From assembly GCA_023935145.1 (NCBI GenBank), contig CM043700.1:1682001-1746000 (forward strand): DNA of 64,000 bases, given 5' to 3'. This document shows, piece by piece, positions 1 through 12,149 of this stretch. This DNA comes from Bretschneidera sinensis. Its lineage: Eukaryota > Streptophyta > Magnoliopsida > Brassicales > Akaniaceae. The notes under the pieces are model-generated. The model saw nothing but the letters and a program-made list of their open reading frames with translations. It ran no database searches and had not been told where the DNA came from. Every line of letters begins with the position of its first letter. Position 1 is the first letter of the stretch. Both the position numbers and the translations under genes were made by a program.

Positions 1-147
1 GTTGGTGAGGAGGGGGATCGAGCCTGCGCCTTCCATATAGGCCTGAAGGTGACCACTAGGCGAAGACATCAGAGTCCTTGGTTTAAAGTCAGTTCAAAGG
101 GATTGATTACTCTCCTTCCACATTTTCCCCCTCAAAGACAACCAAAA
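1..147. other. Unassigned left edge
   Basis: I see no gene or recognisable repeat here. The direct duplication described below begins at about 148. This flank does not match the DNA left of the second copy, so 147/148 is a breakpoint of the duplication. Confidence 0.5.
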
Positions 148-639
148 TTCCATTGGTTTCCAAAAATCCAATATGTTTGAACAACAAATATTTGATTCAG
201 CCCCCCCCCCCCCAAATGACTTTTGATTAATGAAATTTTACAATTCCCTTACAAAACCTTTGTTTAAAGTCTCACTTGCTTATCAGTTTGTATGCATTTT
301 TTTTATGCAGTGGATCCATAACTGCATTGAGCTTCAATAAATCAGGTCTAATATCTGCTTTTAAAGATTGCGCGGTTTTTCTCTGGGATGTCAATAGCTG
401 AGTCTTCATTCGACGATTTTGGGATGTGGATTTGAAGAAGATCGAAGATAGTTGCTAGAGTCGTAGAATAGGCTAAGGAAATTTGCTGCTCGAAATTGGT
501 AATGATTAATTTTGATGCTGATTATCTATATTTGTTTATCTGAATTTGATAATTGATAATATGCTTCTGATTTGGTTTACATATTTTCTATCCCATTATG
601 CATCAGTATGTATGATTATATGTACAAAAGAAAGAACTA

Positions 640-1190
640 ATAATATGAACATCCTAGTTGTGGGATTGTTTTTTAAATATATTTTTATTAGGAGCAAATA
701 GTAATATAGTAGAAATTTAGTTAGGAAGTTTTAAAGATTTTATTAGTGTTTATATTATTGGGGTTTTAGGGTTTCCTATTATGTTTAGGATTGGTGCCTA
801 TATAAGCACCTTTAGTATGTTGGAATTATTCAAACTATGATTATTGAATAAACAGTTGTGTTTGGTTATCTCTCTTGTTCTTCACTTCTCTTGCCCTATA
901 TCTTCATCTTTACCCCCTGTTTCCTCTAATTTCTTCTTCTAATTTACTGTTTTGCTCCTCTTATCTCTAAAGTTCTTCCCCCTACCTCTTTATTTCTTGT
1001 CTACTTCTGTCTCTATCTATTTCTTCTATCTAAATTACTTGTTCTAAATCACATACATACATAATATATATACATATATATGTATATAAGTGACCTTAAC
1101 TTGAGTAAGAGAAAAGGAGAAGAAACTTTGGGTCTTATATCTTATGTTGTTTTAGCGGAAAACAATTGATTAAGGAAAGGGAACTAATTC
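640..1190 (+). repeat. LTR-like promoter module (copies at 640 and about 7380)
   Basis: Both duplication copies contain an AGGGTTT-rich stretch, then a TATA-like CTATATAAGCAC (about 800), then TTGAATAAAC (about 845) and a C/T-rich tract. TATA box, AATAAA and a pyrimidine-rich leader in this order resemble the U3-R-U5 layout of a plant Ty1-copia LTR. I cannot define the ends or a target-site duplication, so it may be an old solo LTR or an unrelated promoter remnant. Confidence 0.35.
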
Positions 1191-1620
1191 CAGATATCGA
1201 TTAACTGCTTGCCAATAAAAAAAAAAGTGAAACCCATTTTAAGGATGCTAAGTAGCTGTTATGTATTAGTGGTGGTTTTGTTTCATATGACTTCTGTTAA
1301 ACTGTTTAAACTCATTTTTTTCCTATTTTGCTGCATTTTCTGAGCAACCAAAATAGAAATTAGTTCTTTAAAGAAGTACATTTCATAGGTGATACTGGTT
1401 CGTAAAACTTGACCATACAAGGGGCATTGACTCAATGCCTCTTTGATGGTTTGGTTGTCAAACGCTTCTATCATGCATTTTTGTGATGGTTTCTACTTAT
1501 GGTACATGCCAATGCTCTATATATTTAGTGCATTAAGTTCAGGTTCTTACGCCATTGTCAATATGTTGTTCCCCCCCCCCCCCCCCCCACCCACCCTTCT
1601 CCTTGAACTAAAAGGCAATA

Positions 1621-2345
1621 CTTTTTTTTATAAGCAAAATTGTATTAAAAAGCACTAAGAGAGTGCAACTCTAAGCCAAAGGCTATTTACAAGAAAGAAG
1701 TTTTACAAAATCTAAAAGATTTATCTAATTTACAAATGAATTCCCTTTAAACCAAAAAATAAAAGTATTGAACCATCTATCTCTAATTACATTTATAAGC
1801 TTCTCAACGCCATCCAAAGCTCCACAGTTCCTCTCACTTCACACAATCCAAAAAGTAGAGGGGGGATCAACGAATAAGCCTTCTTTAACTCATTAGAGGC
1901 CCTTAACCCACTCCAAGCGCACACTTCCTCTTTCACAAAGCCAACAACCGCTCAAGAAACCCTCAAAACCCTATAAGCCATCTCCCATAAGCTTTTAGCT
2001 AAAGAACATTCCAACAGAAGATACGGCACGAACTCGGCACAACCTTTGCAAATGTAACACCTATTAACAAGCCCTTCCTTTTTCTTTTTTTTAAATTGCC
2101 AATGGTAAGAATCTTCTCCCATGTGGCTTCCCACACAAAAAAGAACTAACTTTCTTAGGGGTGCGAGGGCACCAAATTGCTTTTCAAGGAAACTTAAGAG
2201 TGCCTTCGGTTAGAGCCCCATCTAGAAGAGCCTTACAAAAAATTTCACCTCAAAACTTTTGTCCGGGCTAGGCCTCCACCTAACCAAATCCACTCTAGAC
2301 GCATCCAATCTAGCACGATACAAGGACTCCAAGAAACTTACAACT
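1621..2345 (-). mobile_element. 5'-truncated L1-type LINE, 3' part (copy A)
   Basis: On the minus strand the translation gives the C-terminal zinc-binding segment of plant LINE reverse transcriptases (zf-RVT): a C-x2-C pair (RCYICKGC) followed by LLLECSLAKSLWEMAY, at about 1952-2134. The element ends at 1621 in an A-rich tail (a T run on the plus strand). The reading frame is broken. The same family recurs at 9030, 32845, 33900, 39839, 43486 and 44270. Confidence 0.8.
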
Positions 2346-2368
2346 AACTCAATCTCCCAATCATGGAC

Positions 2369-2369
<1 letters not shown>

Positions 2370-2450
<81 letters not shown>

Positions 2451-2460
2451 CGCGCGCGTG
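2370..2460. repeat. Compound (TA)n(TG)n(CG)n microsatellite
   Basis: About 15 TA units pass into about 20 TG units and end in a short CG run. The matching place in copy B (about 9738) has only a few bases of TATATA. Any open frame across it is an artefact of the repeat. Confidence 0.95.
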
Positions 2461-3481
2461 TCTTTTTTAAATAAAAAATATTAAAACAAACAATGTTGAG
2501 TAAATTTTAATAAATACAAGCTCGTGCATTGCACAAGCACGACGACTAGTATACTTAGAAATGGATACCTACCTTACACGGAACCCCACAAGAGATTCAT
2601 GAACTGGGACCATTTTAATACATAAATTGGTGCTTTCACATTATTAAATTTTGTCAAATAAAAGTTGAGATAAGGGGTGCTAAAGAGGGACCCAAAACAG
2701 GATTGAGTGCAACAATAGAGTTGGAGATGAAATTAAAGTATTACTAGAAAACTATAAAATCTAAGAAAAGTGCCATTTCATTTGTCTTGTTAGAGTATAA
2801 AAAATAATTTGAGCCCTACCACCAACTTAAGCTTTTGGAATGATTGGTAACTCATCTATTTCTTATATGGTATCAAGTTATGGTTTTGTCATTGGGATGC
2901 TCCTTTTCTTTTAATATTAACCCAATACTTTGCCTTTTCACAATTGCGTTTTTTTACACTTGATATCACATGCAAAGCCTTTAATTCTTCGATAGGCTTG
3001 CACGAAGTTTAAAAGAAATAACTGAGCCTTTCCCATTGGTTTAAGCTTTTGGAATAATTAGTAACTTAATTATTTCTTAGAATGTCCAATTTTTGTTTTT
3101 TGTTTTTGTTTTGTTTCTATGTTTTGTGTTATACTACGTCTTACATGTATATGGACTTTGTGAATGGTTTTTTTGTTGGAGGAACTTTATGAACGGATTT
3201 ATAACTTTGTTATATATTTCTTGTATGCTTTTAAACTAGTATTCTTATTTTTATATTTAAATTTGAGATTTAATTTAACTATTAGTTTGGGAGTTTGAGA
3301 ATTTAAATTTGCGAAAAAGAAAAACGAATTATGCAAGTAAATTATCGTTATCTGTCATTACATGTGGTCTAACTACTTGATCCACTGAATGGATTCTCAA
3401 CCGGGCTGATGTCTGGAAGTATGATCACTTAACGAAGTGAAGACTGCTGTTACTGATTAAGAGAAAAAGACTGAAGACAAT

Positions 3482-4758
3482 TGTTGAAAATAAGAATCGA
3501 AAAGAACTCTTTGTATTATTGATTGAATAGAATACAATGCAGCAGTCCAATATATAAACTTATGAATACTAAATCTAATAAGACTAGGATACGATGATTA
3601 GATAAGATAAATATAATCTAGCCCTACTAGGACACATAATAAGATTCCATTAGGATTCTCAACACTTTCCCTCAAGTTGGAGCATAGATATCGTATGCAC
3701 CAAACTTGTTACAAATATAACGAACTCGAGAGTCATTCAATGGTTTAGTAAATATCTATCTGTCCACTTCACATGTCTAGTACTGATCACATTTTGTAGA
3801 AGCTTTTTTCAAAAGACATGAAAATCAACTTTAATATGTTTAGTTTTCTCATGAAACACTGGATTATTTGCAATATGAATAGCTGCTTGATTGTCACACA
3901 CCAAGCTCATAGGACTAGACTGGTTAATTCTAAGTTCTGCTAACAACTGTTTTAGCCAAACCATGCTCTATATTCGGATTCAGTATAACCCTCAACTTGA
4001 GTATGACCATGATTTTGATAAAGTAAACCACGACCAGGAGCACTTTCAAGATACCTCAAAATTTGAATGATAGCATCCTAATAACTAGTTTGCAGAGCAT
4101 CGAGAAATTGACTAACACAGCAACTATAGGACAACCAACTAATTTCCAAGATGTCTCCCGAGTATGCTCAGAATGATGGCAGTACATACGTTGTCGAAGT
4201 GAACCTTGACTACCACCACGACCAAATGAAGTGCTATTACGATCATTATGATGACCAACAATTATACCACTACTACCAATTTCACGATGACTCAGATCAC
4301 TAAAACCATATCTTCTACTACTACTAACATCAACTTGACCACCTTACCAAGCCTAAGTCGCTAAAGCAGATTTATCTGAAGCCATAGGAAAGTCCTTTTT
4401 TTTGGAACTCCTTTTTTTAACTGTCTTTTTTCTTGCTACCTTGGTTCCTAGTACCTGAAGATTGTGCCGTGAACATTACCTGAGAGTAGTGACGTGAAAA
4501 GTGCCCACGATTTTTTTTAGCAGAAAGAATAAAAATTTATTTAGGATCCCAGGAGAGATCTTGCTCTGATACCGTGTTGAAAATAAGAATTGAAAAGAAT
4601 TCTTTGTATTATTGATTGAATAGAATACAATGCAACAGTCCAATATATAGACTTATGAATACTAAATCTAATAAGACTAGAATACAATGATTAGATAAGA
4701 TAAATATAATTTAGGCCTACTAGGACACATAATAAAAATCATATTATGATTCTCAACA
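3482..4758 (-). mobile_element. Internally deleted Ty1-copia retrotransposon (copy A)
   Basis: Two LTRs (3482-3664 and 4575-4758, TGTTGA...CTCAACA) flank 910 bp of internal DNA, and a 5-bp target duplication ACAAT lies at 3477-3481 and 4759-4763. The element reads on the minus strand. Next to the right-hand LTR is a primer-binding site like GGTATCAGAGC, which fits initiator tRNA-Met. Next to the left-hand LTR is a purine-rich TTGAGGGAAAG tract. Internally, gag with a CCHC knuckle is joined directly to the reverse transcriptase end and RNase H region. Protease, integrase and most of the reverse transcriptase are missing. All frames are broken. Confidence 0.9.
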
Positions 4759-5015
4759 ACAATCACTGTTCGAGCTGATTGGAAATGGGGTCCTTTAAAA
4801 ATTCAATCTATTTGATCCATTAATAAGGTCCATATATCAGGCAATTTAGGAGCTCACAGTTTGGCCAAGTGGGCTTCTTCTTCTTTTTTTGTTGGGCCTG
4901 TCCTCATCTCTGATTTGTTTTCTACCTGTTTGTGCCTTTGTTTTCATTGTTCTGAGTCAGGAACTGAGTTTTCCTTCAGCAAAAAGGAGAAAAGTCTCTA
5001 CCATAGTCAGAGAAA

Positions 5016-5199
5016 ATGGTATTGAAGAAGAATTTCCTTAAACCCCTCTCAAAACCCCTACAATCACCACTATCACCATCATTCTCTCCATTCCCAGACC
5101 CACCACGAACCCCACAAACCCCACTCCCAACCATCACTCTCTCCCCCTCTCCTCACTACACCCAACTCTGGCCTTCCTCAAAACCCACCTAACCCACCA
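5016..5199 (+). pseudogene. Truncated PPR 5' fragment
   Basis: This is a copy of the first roughly 61 codons of the PPR gene at 12311. It starts with the same ATG context and keeps the proline- and leucine-rich N-terminus. One C is missing at about 5167 (CAACTCTGG against CAACTCCTGG), which shifts the frame and brings a stop within nine codons. Homology ends at 5199, before any PPR motif. It has the same upstream region as the intact gene, including a TGGGCC element, so it could still be transcribed, but it cannot make a PPR protein. Confidence 0.92.
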
Positions 5200-5734
5200 T
5201 AGTAAAATAATTTCTACTATTTTTATTAGTTTATTCGATAAATCATATATTTTTTTTAAATGTACTTGTGCACGTCAAATTCATTTGATAATGCGATAGT
5301 TAAATATCTTCATATTAATTTAATTTTGTAGTATAATTATTCTTAATGAAAGTAACAATACTACTTTTTTTATAAAAAAAAAGCGAGAGATAATATTTAG
5401 AACTAAACGATTAGTGTAGTGCGACTAGTGGTCAATTACGTAATTGCACTCACAAGTGCATAACACATGGAATCCTTGGTTCCTGTGCCAAGTCATACCC
5501 AGCTACATACATTAAAATCCAACATTTTGGGTTCCTTTTTTTTATTCTATTTATAAACCGCAAAAACGACGCACACTTTCTTCAATTCCTCGATTTCTCC
5601 TTCCTTTTGCGATATTTTCTTCTCTCTCCGGCGACAATCCCAAATTCCCGGTCAATTTCTCGCCGGAACCTCAATTTTTCTCCGGAATCTTGTCCCAAGT
5701 CTCTTGAATCACTCGATCCAAACACGACGCAATC
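5200..5734 (+). promoter_or_regulatory. Promoter and 5' UTR of the RAB1-like fragment
   Basis: AT-rich DNA leads to a TTTATAAACC box at about 5550. A C/T-rich leader with CTCTCTCCGGCGAC and CTCGCCGG follows just before the RAB ATG at 5735. This looks like a normal plant housekeeping promoter and leader. The exact transcription start is not visible. Confidence 0.45.
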
Positions 5735-6872
5735 ATGAATCCTGACTAGTAAGCTTCGATTTAACCTTATTTTATAAAACAGTTTAATTTTGTTATTTTT
5801 TTGGTTCCCTTATACAATTACGTATGGTTTTGATTTAATATTTCTGGATCTGCGGTGAATTTTTGTTTAAAATATGGTGATGTTGTATTGTTGTTTGTTG
5901 GTTTTGTTTTTTGAATTTATGGTTTTTATATATTAAGTTTAAATTATTTGTGTTTATGTGGTCGGTGATAAATTATTGGCTTGATTGTTCAGATCTAGAT
6001 GGTTTGGTTTTAGATCTGTTCACCGGATTTTATCTTGTTTTGGGGTTTATTTCAATCATGTGATCATTTACAAGGAATTTTGTGTTTATAGATATTGTTA
6101 ATTTATCGCTATCTTTGAATCCTTGGTAAATTTGGGTGAGAATATTGGTGCAAATTGATAATTTGGGCTTAAAATTTGGGGAAAATCTGAAAAAGATTCA
6201 GTATAATTAGCAGATTTGTTAATTCAGCTAAGAATTGAAGTAGACATGTGGAAGTATTTGATTGAGTTTGGTTAGGACGATATAAGAATTAGGTGTGCAT
6301 TTGACTGCTATTTTCCAGTGAAGAACATAGTGACGTGTTTATGTGTGTTTCTGATTTCTCTATATGCTTAAATGTATCGTGTGATTAGAAGAGTTATTTT
6401 GGTGTTATTAGTGAAGCACATCTTATGCTACCAAAAAAGGAAAAATTGATTTTTTTTTGTTTATCTAGTGTGTTAATCACTATAATGATTATGTGTCTGT
6501 GCCTGCTGTATGTATTTATATATTTTTGTTTATATATTATGTATATTATCTCATGGAAATTTGTGTGAAGGGGCTGAGGATCTGTTTGGATATTTCTTGA
6601 TTTTCTGAATATCTATCTGAGCATTGTCATGTCTTGACTCTTGAGGAAACAGATATACTTGTTATCCATAAAAGAATTCTCTGGAGAAAGGTGTTTTGTT
6701 GTGTGTTTGTAGTGATTAGGTCTGTTCTTGCTAAGGAATATTCAGTGGACCCTTATGTGAGTGTGTTCTAAATTCTCTATTTTTTCTTTCATATTTGCAG
6801 GATTATTTGTTTAAGCTTTTGCTCATTGGAGATTCTGGTGTTGGCAAGTCATGTTTACATCTGAGGTTTGCT
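5735..6872 (+). pseudogene. RAB1/RABD2-type small GTPase, 5' fragment
   Basis: Exon 1 (5735-5748) encodes MNPD plus two bases, then a GTAAGC donor. Exon 2 (6801-6872) follows a TTTGCAG acceptor and encodes [17 protein letters not shown] and then CLHLRFA, ending at a GTAAGT donor. The P-loop GDSGVGKS and the MNP(D/E)YDYLF start are diagnostic of RAB1/RABD GTPases, which act in ER-to-Golgi traffic. The gene is not functional. One base is missing at the exon junction, so splicing gives TAG as codon 5. The usual CLLLRFA has His in place of a Leu. Intron 2 runs into the duplicated block and no later exon is present; a complete RAB1 has about 200 residues. The intact parent gene should be elsewhere in the genome. 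Confidence 0.88.
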
Positions 6873-8287
6873 GTAAGTTCTTACTACCTCTTGCCTTTTC
6901 TTCTTAGTTATATGTTTCCATTGGTTTCCAAAAAACCAACAACAAATATTTGATTCAGAGTTCCCCTGCCCACCCCCCCCTTTAATGAATTCTGATTAAT
7001 GAATTTTTACAATTCCCTTACAAAACCTTTGTTTAACGTCTCACTTACTTATCAGTTTGTATGCAATAAATCAGGTCTAATATCTGCTTTTAAAGATTGC
7101 GCGGTTTTTCTCTGGGATATCAATAGCTGAGTCTTCATTCGACGATTTTGGGATGTAGATTTGAAGAAGATCGAAGATAGTTGCTAGAGTCGTAGAATAG
7201 GCTAAGGAAATTTGCTGCTCGAAATTGGTAATGATTAATTTTGATGCTGATTATCTATATTTGTTTATCTGAATTTGATAATTGATAATATGCTGCTGAT
7301 TTGGTTTACATATTTTCTATCCCATTATGCATCAGTATGTATGATTATATATACATAAAAAAGAACTGATAATATGAACATCCTAGTTGTGGGATTATTT
7401 TTTAAATATATTTTTATTAGTAGCAAGTAGTAATATAGTAGAAATTTAGTTAGGAAGTTTTAGAGATTTTATTAGTGTTTATATTATTGGGGTTTTAGGG
7501 TTTCCTATTATGTTTAGGATTAGTGCCTATATAAGCACCTTTAGTATGTTGGAATTATTCAAACTATGATTATTGAATAAACAGTTGTGTTTGGTTATCT
7601 CTCTTGTTCTTCACTTCTCTTGCCGTATGTCTTCATCTTTACCCCCTGTTTCCTCTAATTTCTTCTTCTAATTTACTGTTTTGCTCCTCTTATCTCTAAA
7701 GTTCTTCCCCCTACCTCCTTATTTCTTGTCTGCTTCTGTCTCTATCTATTTCTTCTATCTCAGTTACTTGTTCTAAATCACATACATACGTAATATATAT
7801 ACATATATATGTATACAAGTGACCTTAACTTGAGTTAGAGAAAAAGAGAAGAAACTTTGGGTCTTATATCTGATGTTGTTTTAGCTGAAAACAGTTGATT
7901 AAGGAAAGGGAACTAATTCCAGATATCGATTAACTGCTTGCCAATAAAAAAAAATGAAACCCATTTTAAGGATGCTAAGTAGCTGCTATATATTAGTGGT
8001 GGTTTTGTTTCATATGACTTCTGTTAAACTGTTTAAACTCAATTTTTTCCCTGTTTTGCTGCATTTTCTGAGCAACCAAAATAGAAATTATTTCTTTAAA
8101 GAAGTACATTTCATAGGTGATACTGGTTCATAAAACTTGACCATGCATGGGGCATTGACTCAATGCCTCTTTGATGGTTTTGTTGTCAAACACTTCTATC
8201 ATGCATTTTTGTGATGGTTTCTACTTATGGTACATGCCAATGCTCTATATATTTAGTGCATTAAGTTCAAGTTCCCCCCCCCCCCCT

Positions 8288-8788
8288 CTTCTCCTTGAAC
8301 TAAAAGGCAACCTTTAATGGTTTCATGCATACATTTTATGTACATGCATGCTTCAGAGAGAGAGAGAGGGGGGGGGGAGGTTGAGGATATTGGAAAAATA
8401 ACTTTGATTTAAGCTTTTGAGACATTGGTTTCTCTTCTAATGTTTTAATTACTTCTAATCCTATTTCTGAAATTTTAGAATATTGCTTGACCAACCCCCC
8501 CCCCCCCCCCCCCAAAAAAAAAAAAAACCCTTCTCCTTGAACTAAAAGGCAACCTTTAATGGTTTCATGCATACATTTTATGTACATGGAAGCTTAAGAG
8601 AGAGAGAGAGAGGGGGGGGGGGGGTTTGATGTCAGGTCCTCCTAAATTTCAACTTAGGATGATAATGGTTCACTTTTGAGGATATTGGAAAAATAACTTT
8701 GATTTAAGCTTTTGAGACATTGGTTTCTCTTCTTATGTTTTAATTACTTCTAATCCTATTTCTGAAATTTTAGAATATTGCTTGACCT
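8288..8788. repeat. Imperfect local tandem duplication with poly-C/poly-A and GA/G tracts
   Basis: A segment starting CTTCTCCTTGAACTAAAAGG occurs at 8288-8494 and again at 8530-8788. Each copy contains a GA microsatellite fused to a G run. They are separated by about 19 C followed by about 14 A (8495-8527). The second copy has about 50 extra bases. Copy A of the large duplication has only a single starting motif (about 1598). Confidence 0.85.
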
Positions 8789-9024
8789 ACTTAAGTTATT
8801 TTAATTTAATTTGTAAAATTGCTTTATAAAATTAACATATCTATTAAAATTATTTTAGCATTAGAAGCAATTGATTCCTCTTTATTTAATCTTTTGAAAA
8901 CCTATAGTTGTTTAGTGTTAGTATTTTCTTCTATTAATTCAATTTCTTATGCTTACTAGGAAAAGAAATGCCATTGTCTCATTTGGTTCAATGTAGGATT
9001 GTTTTCAAAATAACGTGAGAATAC

Positions 9025-9743
9025 TCTAAGCCAAAGGCTATTTACAAGAAAGAAGCTTTACAAAATCTAAAAGATTTATCTAATTTACAAAAGAATTCCC
9101 TTTAAACCAAAAAAATAAAAATATTGAACCATCTATCCCTAATTACATTTATAAGCTTCTCAACGCCATCAAAAGCTCCATAGTTCCTCTCACTTCACAC
9201 GATCCAAAAAATAGTGGGGGATCAACGAATAAGCCTTCTTTAACTCATTAGAAGCCCTTAACTCACTCCAAGCGCACACTTCCTCTTTCACAGAGCCAGC
9301 AACCACTCAAGAAACCCTCAAAACCCTATAAGCCATCTCCCATAAGCTTTTAGCTAAAAAACATTCCAACAGAAGATGCGGCACGAACTCGGCACAACCT
9401 TTGCAAATGTAACACCTATTAACAAGCACTTTCCTTTCTTCTTTTTTTTTTTTAAATTGTCAATGGTAAGAATCTTCTCCCATGTGGCTTCCCACAAAAA
9501 AAAAAAAAAACTAACTTTCTTAGGGGTGCGAGGGCACCAAATTGCTTTCCAAGGAAACTTAAGAGTGCCTTCGGTTAGAGCTCCATCTAGAAGAGCCTTA
9601 CAAAAAGATTTCACCTCAAAAATTTTGTCCGGGCTAGGCCTCCACCTAAACAAATCCACTCTAGACGCATCCAATCTAGCACGATACAAGGACTCCAAGA
9701 AACTTACAACTAACTCAATCTCCCAATCATGGACATTATACAT
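9025..9743 (-). mobile_element. 5'-truncated L1-type LINE (copy B), 3' end lost
   Basis: On the minus strand an open stretch (9354-9743) covers the linker and start of the zinc-binding domain of the LINE reverse transcriptase, including FPWKAIWCPRTPKK and FLWEATWEKILTIDNL. This is the same insertion as 1621-2345. The A-rich 3' end seen in copy A is replaced here by unrelated AT-rich DNA, which points to a deletion after the segment was duplicated. Confidence 0.8.
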
Positions 9744-10776
9744 ATATATGTCTTTTTTAAATAAAAAAATATTTAAACAAACAATGTTGAATAAATTCTA
9801 ATAAATACAAGCTCGTGCATTGCACAAGCACGACGACTAGTATACTTAGAAATGGATACCTACCTTACACGGAACCCCACAAGAGATTCATGAACTGGGA
9901 CCATTTTAATACATAAATTGGTGTTTTCACATTATTAAATTTTGTCAAATAAAAGTTGGGATAAGGGGTGCTAAAGAGGGACCCAAAACAGGAGAGAGGG
10001 CAACAATAGAGTTGGAGATGAAATAAAAGTATTACTAGAAAACTAGAAAATCTAAGAAAAGTGCCATTTCATTTGTCTTGTTAGAGTATAAAAAAATAAT
10101 TTGAGCCTTACCACCAACTTAAGCTTTTGGAATGATTGGTAACTCAACTATTTCTTATATGGTATCAAGTTATGGTTTTGTCATTGGGATGCTTCTTTTC
10201 ATTTAATATTCACCCAATACTTTGCCTTTTCACAATTGCGTTTTTTACACTTGATTTCACATGCAAAGCCTTTAATTCTTCGATAGGCTTGCACGAAGTT
10301 TAAAAGAAATAACTGAGTCTTTCCCATCGGTTTAAGCTTTTGGAATAATTGGTAACTTAATTATTTCTTAGAATGTCCAATTTTTGTTTTTTGTTTTTGT
10401 TTTGTTTTTATGTTTTGTGTTATACTACGTCTTACATGTATATGGACTTTGTGAATGGTTTTTTTGTTGGAGGAACTTTATGAACGGATTTATAACTTCG
10501 TTAATATTTCTTGTATGCTTTTAAACTAGTATTCTTATTTTTATTTTTAAATTTGAGATTTAATTTAACTATTAGTTTGGGAATTTGAGAATTTAAATTT
10601 TAAATTTGGAAAAAAATAATTTATTATACAAGTAAATTATCATTATTTGTCATTACATGTGGTCCAACTACTTGATCCACTGAATGGATTCTCAACCGGG
10701 CCAATGTACGGAAGTATGATAACTTAACAAATTGAAGACTGCTGTTATTGATTAAGAGAAAAAGACTGAAGACAAT

Positions 10777-12053
10777 TGTTGAAAATAAGAATCGAAAAGA
10801 ACTCTCTGTATTATTGATTGAATAGAATACAATGCAGCAGTCCAATATATAAACTTATGAATACTAAATCTAATAGGACTAGCATACAATGATTAGATAA
10901 GATAAATATAATTTAAGCCTATTAGGACACATAATAAGAGTTTCATTAGGTTTTTCAACACTTCCTCTCAAGTTGGAGCATAGATATCATATACACCAAA
11001 CTTGTTACAAATATATCGAACTCGAGAGCCATTCAATGGTTTAGTAAATATCTATCTGTCCACTTCACATGTCTGGTACTGATCACATTTTGTAGAAGTT
11101 TTTCTCGAATGACATGACAATCAACTTTAATATATTTAGTTTTCTTATGAAATACTGGATTATTTGCAATATGAATAGCTGCTTGATTGTCACACACCAA
11201 GCTCATAGGACTTGACTGGTTAATTCTAAGTTCTGCTAACAACTGTTTTAGCCAAACCATGCTCTATATTCGGATTCAGTATAACTGTCAACTTGAGTAT
11301 GACCATGATTTTGATAAAGTAAACCACGACCAGGAGCACTTTTAAGATACCTCAAAATTTGAATGATAGCATCCTAATAACTAGTTTGCGTTGCATCGAG
11401 AAATTGACTAACCACAGCAACCACGGGACAACCAACTAATTTCCAACACGTATCCCGAGTATGCTCAGAATGATGGCAGTACATACATTGTCGAAGTGAA
11501 CCTTGACTACCACCACAACCAAATGAAGTGCTATTACGATCACTATGATGACCAACAAATATTCCACTACTACCAATTTCACGACCACCTCTGCCATTAC
11601 GATGATTCAGATCACTAAAACAATGTTCTCTATTACTACTAACATCAACTCGACCACCTTGCCAAGCCTGAGTCGCTAAAGTAGATTTATCTGAAGCCAT
11701 AGGAAAGACCTTTTTTTTGGAACTCCTTTTTTTAACTGTCTTTTTTTTTGCTACTTGGGTTCCTAGTACTTGAAGATTGTGCCGGTTCCTAGTACTCGAA
11801 GATTGTGCCGTGAACATTACCTGAGAGTAGTGACGTGAAAAGTGCCCACGGTTTTTTTTTTTTTTTTGCAGAAAGAATAAAAATTCATTTAGGATCCCAA
11901 GAGAGATCTTGCTTTGATATCATGTTGAAAATAAGAGTCTCTGTATTATTAATTGAATGGAATACAATGCAACAGTCCAATATATAGACTCATGAATACT
12001 AAATCTAATAAGACTAGAATACAATGCTTTCAATTGGCTTTGGATTCTCAACA
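10777..12053 (-). mobile_element. Internally deleted Ty1-copia retrotransposon (copy B)
   Basis: The left LTR is 10777-10960 and the right LTR 11923-12053, with the same ACAAT target duplication (10772-10776 and 12054-12058) as copy A. It is therefore one insertion copied with the segment. On the minus strand 11374-11817 reads as gag, with basic KKKTVKKRSSKKK and a CCHC zinc knuckle CMYCHHSEHTRDTC. 11033-11260 reads as RNase H end (SLVCDNQAAIHIANNP, where D is a catalytic-type residue). Between them a large deletion fuses gag to the 3' end of pol. The primer-binding site is degraded (TGATATCAAAGC). The right LTR has lost about 70 bp, which is replaced by 17 bp of filler. Confidence 0.9.
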
Positions 12054-12149
12054 ACAATCACTGTTTGAGCTGATTGGAAAGGGGGTCTTTTAAAAACTCA
12101 ATCTATTTGATCCATTAATAAGGTCCATATGTCAGGCAATTTAGGAGCT

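Larger units (their letters stand above)
148..5199. repeat. Segmental duplication, copy A
   Basis: This block is collinear with 6916-12495. Both start at the same motif (TTCCATTGGTTTCC) and both end inside the coding region of a PPR gene (CCTAACCCACCA). In order they share LTR-like DNA, a minus-strand LINE tail, AT-rich spacer, a deleted Ty1-copia element and the PPR promoter with 5' coding part. Copy A lacks an internal duplication present in B, keeps the LINE 3' end that B lost, and carries a long TA/TG microsatellite that B lacks. The similarity is high but includes many substitutions and small indels, so the duplication is not very recent. Confidence 0.9.

Noticed and set aside
2259..2474. 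Plus-strand open frame with Tyr-Ile and Cys-Val repeats
   Set aside because: It is only the translation of the TA/TG microsatellite and LINE antisense DNA.
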